A stretch of 64,000 bases of DNA from Actinomycetota bacterium. Its GTDB lineage: Bacteria > Actinomycetota > Actinomycetes > Streptosporangiales > Streptosporangiaceae. The translations under genes were made by a program, and so were the position numbers. The stretch lies in assembly GCA_019240215.1 (NCBI GenBank), contig JAFAYQ010000035.1, positions 1 to 64,000 on the forward strand, in the 5' to 3' direction. Shown here piece by piece: positions 56,782 to 64,000 of the stretch; the stretch's first letter is position 1; each line of letters starts with the position of its first letter. The notes below the pieces were generated by a model that saw only the letters and a program-made list of their open reading frames with translations, had not been told where the DNA came from and ran no database searches.

Positions 56782-57630
56782 GTGCCTGCGCAGCACGGCT
56801 TCTTCGGCCCGCGAACTGCGGCGGGGTCGGCAGCGCTGCTGCCCGAGCCGCCCTGGCACTACTCCGGCGACCTGCTCACCATCGAATACCGGGTCAACCC
56901 CGACCGGGTCCGCGAACTGCTGCCCGAGCCGCTCGAACTGGCCCCCGACGACCCCGGGGCGGTCGCGTTCATCTGGGCCGACTGGCAGTCGTGCGCGGCC
57001 GACCGGGCGCAGCTGCTCGACCCCGTCCTCGGGCAGTACAAGGAGGCGTTCGCCGTCGTCCGCTGCTCCTACCGGGGTGAGATCTACAGCCGCTGCGTGT
57101 TCATCTGGGTCGACTCGGACTTCGCCATCGCCCGCGGCCTGCACCAGGGGTACCCGAAGAAGCTCGGCTCGATCCACATGACCCGGCCGCACCCGTACGG
57201 GCCGGCCCCGCGGGTGGCGGCGGGCGGGCAGTTCGGGGCGTCGCTGGCGGCGGCCGACCGGCGGCTGGCCGAGGCGCGGATCACGCTGACCGGGGAAGCG
57301 CCGGCCAACGGCTTCGTCAACGGGCACCCGATGGCCCACAACCGGTTCGTGCGCGCGATCGACGACCCGGCCCGGTTCCGCCTGGATGAGATCATCGCCA
57401 CCAGTTCGGCCAGCGCCGAGGGGGGCCCGGCCTTCCAGGCCCGGGTGGACGCCTTCACCCTGTTCCCGTCGCCGACCGAGGAGCTGGACCGGATCGCGCC
57501 GGAGGAGATCATCGGCGGCTACTACCGGCAGGTCGGCGTGGTCTGGAACGGCGGCCGCCTGCTGCACGACAACCTGGCCGCCTCCGAAAGCGGCGCGGCC
57601 GACGACGCGGAGGTCGGCCGACGTGTCTGA
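56782..57630 (+). CDS. Acetoacetate decarboxylase-family protein
   Basis: 282 aa. Matches ADC-fold proteins: LTIEYRVNPDRVRELLPEPLEL near the N-terminus, RGEIYSRCVFIWVDSDFAIARGLHQGYPKKLGSIHMTRPHPYG with the catalytic-type Lys pair (YPKK) and later EEIIGGYYRQVGVVWNGGRLL. ADC-fold enzymes decarboxylate beta-oxo acids or form Schiff bases with 2-oxo acids. In a homoprotocatechuate pathway a decarboxylase is needed after HpaE, but the enzyme there is usually a FAH-type protein; exact role unclear. GTG 56782. Confidence 0.82.
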   Translation: MPAQHGFFGPRTAAGSAALLPEPPWHYSGDLLTIEYRVNPDRVRELLPEPLELAPDDPGAVAFIWADWQSCAADRAQLLDPVLGQYKEAFAVVRCSYRGEIYSRCVFIWVDSDFAIARGLHQGYPKKLGSIHMTRPHPYGPAPRVAAGGQFGASLAAADRRLAEARITLTGEAPANGFVNGHPMAHNRFVRAIDDPARFRLDEIIATSSASAEGGPAFQARVDAFTLFPSPTEELDRIAPEEIIGGYYRQVGVVWNGGRLLHDNLAASESGAADDAEVGRRV

Positions 57631-59104
57631 CCAAGCCGTGCTGGAAGGCGTCAGCGTCGACACCCGGCACTGGATCGGGGGCCAGCGGGTGGCGTCCCCG
57701 GGCACCTTCACCGACGTCTCCCCCATCGACGAGCAGCCGCTGGCCGAGATCGCGGCGGGCCGGGCGCCGGAGGTGGACCAGGCGGTGGCCGCCGCCCAGG
57801 CCGCGTTCCCGGGCTGGGCGGCCATGCCCGCGGCCGAGCGGGCGGCGCTGCTGCACCGGGTGGCCGACGGCATCGACAAACGGGCCGAGGAACTGGCGGT
57901 GGTGGAGACCCGCGACAACGGGTCGCTGCTGCGGTCGCACCGGCGCAGCGTGATGCCCCGGGTCGGGATGAACTTCCGGTACTTCGCCGACCTGCTGCGC
58001 GACCTGGCCCAGCCCGACCGCGAGATCCGCGGCCACCGGGAACGGATCACCTGGGACCCGGCCGGGGTGACGGCGGTGATCACACCCTGGAACGCCCCGC
58101 TGATGCTGGCGACCTGGCGGATCGGGCCGGCCCTGGCGGCCGGCAACACGGTGGTGGCCAAGCCGCCCGAGTGGGCGCCATTGACCGCCTCGCTGCTGGC
58201 CGACATCACCGCCGAGGCGGGCCTGCCGCCGGGGGTGTTCAACGTCGTGCAGGGGCTGGGGCCCGAGGCCGGCGCGGCGCTGGCCGCCCACCCGGGCATC
58301 CGGCGGATGTCGTTCACCGGATCGGTGCCGACGGCCGGGCGGATCGCGGCCGCGGCCGCCCCCAACATCGTGCCGCTGTCGTTCGAGCTGGGCGGCAAGT
58401 CCCCGCTGCTGGTGTTCGCCGACGCCGACTTCGACCTGGCGGTGAGCCTGGCGGTCGAGCAGTTCGACAACGCCGGCCAGGTCTGCCTGGGCGCTTTCCG
58501 CATCCTGGTGCAGGACTCGATCGCCGAGGAGTTCCTGGCGGCGGTGCTGGAGAAGGCCCGGGCGGTCGTCCAGGGCGACCCCCGTGACCCCGCCACCGGC
58601 ATCTCCTGCCTGGTCAGCCGGCTGCACCTCGAGCGGGTGGACGGCTTCGTGCAGCGGGCCACGGCGGCCGGGGCGACGGTCGCGCTTGGCGGCGCCCCCA
58701 ACCGCGAGCTCGGTGGGCTGTTCTACCAGCCGACGATCCTGACGCCGGTGCCGGCCGGGGCTGAGATCCTCACCGAGGAAGTGTTCGGGCCGGTGCTGAC
58801 CATGCAGACGTTCACCAGCGAGGACGAGGCGGTCGCGCGGGCCAACGCCACCCGGTTCGGGCTGGCGGCGACGATGGTCACCGGCGACCCGGAACGGGCC
58901 GAGCGGGTCAGTGCCCGGCTGCGGGCCGGGACCGTGTGGGTCAACTGCTTCTTCGTACGCGACCTGGGCGCCCCGTTCGGCGGCAGCGGCCAGTCCGGCA
59001 TCGGGCGCGAGGGTGGCACCCACTCGTTCGACTTCTACTGTGACCTCAAGAACACCGTGTTCGCGCCGAACGGCTGGACCGGCCCGGGAGCAAGCCATGG
59101 GTGA
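57623..59104 (+). CDS. hpaE: Aldehyde dehydrogenase, HpaE-like (5-carboxymethyl-2-hydroxymuconate semialdehyde dehydrogenase)
   Basis: 493 aa. Motifs: PWNAPLMLATWRIGPALAAGNTVVAKPPEW (cofactor site), FTGSVPTAGRI, FELGGKSPLLVF (Glu general base) and FDNAGQVCLGAFRI (catalytic Cys), later EVFGPVL and PFGGSGQSGIGREGGTHSFDFYCDLKNTVF. The closing segment is typical of hydroxymuconic-semialdehyde dehydrogenases. GTG 57623 overlaps the ADC gene by 8 nt; HpaD gene overlaps the end by 8 nt. Oxidises the ring-cleavage aldehyde using NAD. Confidence 0.88.
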   Translation: MSDQAVLEGVSVDTRHWIGGQRVASPGTFTDVSPIDEQPLAEIAAGRAPEVDQAVAAAQAAFPGWAAMPAAERAALLHRVADGIDKRAEELAVVETRDNGSLLRSHRRSVMPRVGMNFRYFADLLRDLAQPDREIRGHRERITWDPAGVTAVITPWNAPLMLATWRIGPALAAGNTVVAKPPEWAPLTASLLADITAEAGLPPGVFNVVQGLGPEAGAALAAHPGIRRMSFTGSVPTAGRIAAAAAPNIVPLSFELGGKSPLLVFADADFDLAVSLAVEQFDNAGQVCLGAFRILVQDSIAEEFLAAVLEKARAVVQGDPRDPATGISCLVSRLHLERVDGFVQRATAAGATVALGGAPNRELGGLFYQPTILTPVPAGAEILTEEVFGPVLTMQTFTSEDEAVARANATRFGLAATMVTGDPERAERVSARLRAGTVWVNCFFVRDLGAPFGGSGQSGIGREGGTHSFDFYCDLKNTVFAPNGWTGPGASHG

Positions 59105-60050
59105 AGTGACAGGGGCGGGGCTGCTGGCCCACGTTCCGACGATCGTGCTGCCAGAAGCGGAACGGCGCGCCCTCAACCACGGCCAGGACTCGACGCTGGT
59201 CGCGGGCCTGCAGGAGCTGCGCCGGGACGTGTTCGAGGTGCTCGACTACGACACCGTGGTGGTGCTCGACTCGCACTGGGCGACCACCGTCGAGTTCGTG
59301 GTGACCGCCCAGGACCGGCGGGCCGGGCTGTTCACCTCCGAGGAGCTGCCGCGCGGGATGACCCGGCGGCCGTACGACTTCGCCGGCGACCCCGAGCTGG
59401 CGCACGCGATCGCGGGCCGGGCCGACGCCAACGGCACCTGGATCACCGCGATCGACGACCCGCACCTGCCGATCTTCTACGCGACCACCAACCTGTGGGA
59501 GTACCTGGGGCGCGGCCTGGACAAGCGCTGGGTGTCGATCGGCGTCTGCCAGACGGCCGACACCGAGGACAACCTGCGGCTGGGCCGGGCGCTGGGCCAG
59601 GCCATCGCGGCGGCCGACCGCAAGGTCGTGCTGATCGCCAGCGGGGCCCTCAGCCATACGTTCTGGCCGCTGCGCGAGCTGCGCAGGCACGAGGCGGCCG
59701 GGGTCGAGCACATCTTCACGCCGGAGGCGGCGGCGGCCGACGCCGAGCGGCTGGGCTGGTTCGGCCGCGGCGACCACGCGCGGGTGCTGGAGACGATGCC
59801 GGAGTTCTACCGGTACAAGCCGGAGGCCCGGTTCGGGCACTACCTGATGATGATCGGGGCGCTCGGCGAGGGCGACTGCACGGCCACCTCCCGGCAGTAC
59901 GGGGAGTACGAGAACTCGGTCGGCACCGGCCAGGTGCACCTGTGGTTCGAGCGGCCGGCCGGCGGTTTCCCGCGGCCGCGGGAGACCCACCTGGAACCGC
60001 TGACCGCCGAACTGCCGACCATGCACAGCGCCGGACTGGAGGATTCATGA
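59097..60050 (+). CDS. hpaD: Extradiol dioxygenase, HpaD-like (3,4-dihydroxyphenylacetate 2,3-dioxygenase), LigB type
   Basis: 317 aa class III (LigB-fold) extradiol dioxygenase. Aligns along its length with E. coli HpaD: AHVPTIVLPEAERRALNHG, VVVLDSHWATTVEFVV (metal His), LFTSEELPRGMTRRPYDFAGDPELAHAIAGRAD, VLIASGALSHTFW (His) and the closing YENSVGTGQVHLWF. It cleaves homoprotocatechuate, or a related catechol, at the 2,3-bond. ATG 59097 overlaps hpaE; the next gene overlaps by 4 nt. Confidence 0.9.
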   Translation: MGEVTGAGLLAHVPTIVLPEAERRALNHGQDSTLVAGLQELRRDVFEVLDYDTVVVLDSHWATTVEFVVTAQDRRAGLFTSEELPRGMTRRPYDFAGDPELAHAIAGRADANGTWITAIDDPHLPIFYATTNLWEYLGRGLDKRWVSIGVCQTADTEDNLRLGRALGQAIAAADRKVVLIASGALSHTFWPLRELRRHEAAGVEHIFTPEAAAADAERLGWFGRGDHARVLETMPEFYRYKPEARFGHYLMMIGALGEGDCTATSRQYGEYENSVGTGQVHLWFERPAGGFPRPRETHLEPLTAELPTMHSAGLEDS

Positions 60051-60892
60051 CCGAGACCCGCCGGATCGAGACCCGCCGGATCCTGCTCGATGGGGTCGCC
60101 GTCAGCGTCGAGCGGGACGGAGACCGGCTGGTGGCCGGCGACGGCCGCACGGTCGGGGTGGACGAGGCCGTGCACCTGCCCCCGGTCGAGCCGACCAAGA
60201 TCATCGCCGTGCACCTGAACTACCGCAGCCGGGTGACCGAGTTCGGGACCCGGCTGCCGGCTGCCCCGACCTACTTCCAGAAGCCGACCACCGCCCTCAA
60301 CGCGCACGGCAGCGCGGTGGTGCGGCCGGAGGGCTGCCGGTGGCTGAACTACGAGGGCGAGATCGCGATCGTGATCGGGCGGACCTGCCGCAACGTCTCC
60401 CCCAAGGACGCCGGTGACTACATCGCCGGCTACACCGTGGCCAACGACTACGGGCTGCACGACTTCCGCGACACCGACGCCGGCTCGATGCTGCGGGTGA
60501 AGGGTTCGGACACGCTGTGCCCGCTCGGCCCGGGCCTGGTCGAGGGCTGGGACTTCCGCGGCCAGACGCTGCGGACGTTCGTCAACGGCGAGGTCCGGCA
60601 GGAGGGCAACACCGACGAGATGGAGTGGGACATGCACTACCTCGTCGCCGACATCGCCCGCACGATCACCCTGCGGCCGGGCGACGTGCTGCTGTCCGGC
60701 ACCCCGGCCAACTCGCGCACGGTGTACCCCGGTGACGTGGTCGAGGTCGAGGTCGAGGGCCTCGGCCGGCTGACCAACCACATCGTCAGCGGGCCGACGG
60801 CGATCCGCGACGACGTCGGCGCCCAGCCGACCGAAAGCGACGAGGTGCTGTCGACGGCGATGGGCGGGGACTGGCCCAAGCGCGGCAAGTAA
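60047..60892 (+). CDS. hpaG: FAH-family hydrolase, HpaG-like
   Basis: 281 aa. PTKIIAVHLNYRSRVTEFGTRLPAAPTYFQKPTTALN, metal Glu in WLNYEGEIAIVIGRTCRNVSPKDAGDYIAGYTVANDYGLHDFRDTDAGSMLRVKGSDTLCPLGPGLV, and LRPGDVLLSGTPANSRTVYPGDVVEVEVEGLGRL. Resembles the HpaG decarboxylase/isomerase (5-oxopent-3-ene-1,2,5-tricarboxylate decarboxylase). Last gene of the operon; it converges on the Rieske gene with 5 nt between stops. Confidence 0.85.
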   Translation: MTETRRIETRRILLDGVAVSVERDGDRLVAGDGRTVGVDEAVHLPPVEPTKIIAVHLNYRSRVTEFGTRLPAAPTYFQKPTTALNAHGSAVVRPEGCRWLNYEGEIAIVIGRTCRNVSPKDAGDYIAGYTVANDYGLHDFRDTDAGSMLRVKGSDTLCPLGPGLVEGWDFRGQTLRTFVNGEVRQEGNTDEMEWDMHYLVADIARTITLRPGDVLLSGTPANSRTVYPGDVVEVEVEGLGRLTNHIVSGPTAIRDDVGAQPTESDEVLSTAMGGDWPKRGK

Positions 60893-60897
60893 GCAGG

Positions 60898-61956
60898 TCA
60901 ACCCGGCAGGGAGATCAGCCCGGCGTTCTCCTCGGCCAGCATCGCCTGGACGATCTGGCGGACCCGCAGGGCCGCCACGTCGGCGCTGACGTTGACCTCG
61001 GCGGCCGGGCCGTCCTCGTCGATCACCTGCTGCATGGTCTCCAGCGCGCCCGCCAGGGTGGCGTAGTAGGGCGCGAACATCTCGGCCAGCTGGGCGGTGG
61101 TGGCGCCGTCGCCGACGCTGAAGTCACGGCTGACTCGCCACAGCAGCCGGGTGCGGTGGCCGTCGACCGGGGTGACCAGCTGCGTGAACCGCATCCGGGC
61201 GCGGCCGCCGGGACCGTCGCCGACCAGGCCAGGGCCAGGACGGTCGAGCACCACGTCCCAGTGATCGACCCAGGCGGCCGGGGACAGGAAATGACCCTCC
61301 TGGAGGTGCTCGAGCTCCTGGTCGCCGCGCCGCCCCAGCGCCCGGGCCTGCCAGTCCGGCACCCGCCCGGGCGGGTAGCGGCGCGCCAGCGACACGGTGG
61401 TCTCGGTGACCTCGACGTCCAGCGGCGGCGGGGCGGCCCGCAGGACCGAGGGCGAAACCTCGGGCACCAGGACCGGGATCTTGGTGACGTCGGCGAAGCT
61501 CTCGTGCAGCAGCAGGAACCCGGCGCCGACGCTGAGCTCGCCGCCGACGGTGGCCCAGCCGTCGCCCGCCAGCCAGGGCAGGTCAGGCAGCCGGTGCAGC
61601 CGCGCGCGACCCGGCTCACCGGTCCACACCCAGACCAGCCCGTGGGCTTCACGGACCGGGTAGGACCGGACGGCCGCGCCGACCGGGACCCGGCTCTGGG
61701 TGGGCACCCGCAGGCAGCGCCCGTCCGGGCCGTAGACGAAGCCGCACAGCCCGCAGCTGAGCTCGTCACCCTCCAGCTGACCGAGGTGCAGCGGATAAGG
61801 CCGGTGCACGCAGCGGTCGTGCAGCGCCACCACCTGCCCGCCGACGGTGCGGAAGACGACCAGCGGCAGGCCGGCCACCCGGTAGGCCCGCAGCGTGCGG
61901 CCGGCCGACTCGCTCGGGCCGAGCACGTACCAGCATTCAATCGGGATTGCGGTCAT
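60898..61956 (-). CDS. Rieske-type ring-hydroxylating oxygenase homologue with altered metal ligands
   Basis: 352 aa, collinear with VanA/PobA-type Rieske oxygenases (IECWYVLGPSESAGRTL, VVALHDRCVHRPYPLHLG, SYPVREAHGLVWVWTGEPG, C-terminal helical domain). The first pair of Rieske ligands is present (C49-V-H51), with the normal 16-residue spacing to C68, but the second pair is C68-G-L-C71 instead of C-x-x-H. The mononuclear-iron region DLTH-x4-H is D156-V-T-K159-I-P-V-L-V164, so both iron His are missing while the bridging Asp remains. Translation is intact. It lies 16 nt downstream of the P450 fusion on the same strand. Confidence 0.88.
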   Translation of the reverse strand: MTAIPIECWYVLGPSESAGRTLRAYRVAGLPLVVFRTVGGQVVALHDRCVHRPYPLHLGQLEGDELSCGLCGFVYGPDGRCLRVPTQSRVPVGAAVRSYPVREAHGLVWVWTGEPGRARLHRLPDLPWLAGDGWATVGGELSVGAGFLLLHESFADVTKIPVLVPEVSPSVLRAAPPPLDVEVTETTVSLARRYPPGRVPDWQARALGRRGDQELEHLQEGHFLSPAAWVDHWDVVLDRPGPGLVGDGPGGRARMRFTQLVTPVDGHRTRLLWRVSRDFSVGDGATTAQLAEMFAPYYATLAGALETMQQVIDEDGPAAEVNVSADVAALRVRQIVQAMLAEENAGLISLPG

Positions 61957-61972
61957 CGTGCCTGGCCTTTCG

Positions 61973-64000
<2,028 letters not shown>

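Noticed and set aside
60898-61956. Frameshift or pseudogene explanation for the missing Rieske ligands
   Set aside because: The reading frame is continuous, codon use is normal and all other conserved segments align, so substitution is more likely than decay by frameshift; a sequencing error cannot be excluded.

Overview
The window is about 72-75% G+C by eye. It has GTG/TTG starts, many 1-4 nt start/stop overlaps and a mycothiol-type (not glutathione-type) maleylpyruvate isomerase, so it comes from an actinomycete chromosome. I cannot name the genus. I see no rRNA, tRNA, CRISPR, transposase or phage genes. Most of the window is a metabolic accessory region for aromatic and probably N-heterocyclic compounds.

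Layout. 0-8.8 kb: two ABC-2 exporter operons on the minus strand, one headed by an ECF sigma factor and one followed by a two-component system, plus the edge of a third ABC system with a YtrA-like GntR repressor. 8.9-13.9 kb: a secreted beta-propeller-like protein divergent from an ArsR/SRPBCC pair, a PrsW-type membrane protease and a GAF-SpoIIE phosphatase. 13.9-19.2 kb: an NtaA-type flavin monooxygenase divergent from an aryl-acid:AMP ligase and a salicylyl-CoA 5-hydroxylase-like protein, followed by a TetR regulator. 19.3-23.7 kb: branched-chain 2-oxo acid dehydrogenase E1alpha/E1beta/E2 with a divergent Lrp/AsnC regulator. 24.4-31.3 kb: GntR regulator and NCS1 transporter divergent from a five-gene operon (flavin reductase, HpaB-type monooxygenase, alpha/beta hydrolase, RidA, FAH hydrolase). 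31.3-42.2 kb: a ten-gene minus-strand operon for a molybdenum hydroxylase with its MoxR/VWA maturation pair, a second RidA, an SCP2-like protein, a FAD monooxygenase, an APC permease and an amidohydrolase. A MalT-like/BTAD regulator (42.3-45.3 kb) and another hydrolase sit upstream of it. 46.4-50.3 kb: the gentisate operon (dioxygenase, maleylpyruvate isomerase, 3-hydroxybenzoate 6-hydroxylase) with a divergent IclR regulator. 50.6-52.4 kb: a divergent GTP-type PEP carboxykinase. 52.7-56.7 kb: assorted small genes. 56.8-60.9 kb: a homoprotocatechuate-type meta-cleavage operon (acetoacetate decarboxylase-fold protein, HpaE, HpaD, HpaG). 60.9-64.0 kb: a Rieske-type protein with altered metal ligands, downstream of a P450-reductase-ferredoxin fusion cut by the window edge.

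How the parts may work together (inference). Salicylate through its CoA thioester, and 3-hydroxybenzoate, would both reach gentisate. The dioxygenase and mycothiol-dependent isomerase take gentisate to fumarylpyruvate, and one of the two FAH proteins could hydrolyse that. HpaBC-like and HpaEDG-like genes could together process 4-hydroxyphenylacetate. However, the HpaB operon's own content (two RidA proteins nearby, flavin reductase, hydrolase, NCS1 transporter) also recalls the uracil Rut pathway and suggests an N-containing ring. PEP carboxykinase would link the C4 acids produced to gluconeogenesis. The most unusual items are the Rieske protein lacking canonical ligands, the shortened C-terminal domain of the salicylyl-CoA hydroxylase, the Rut-like HpaB operon with its long double inverted-repeat operator, the Mo-hydroxylase operon, and the PEP carboxykinase with Ser at the conserved Cys position.
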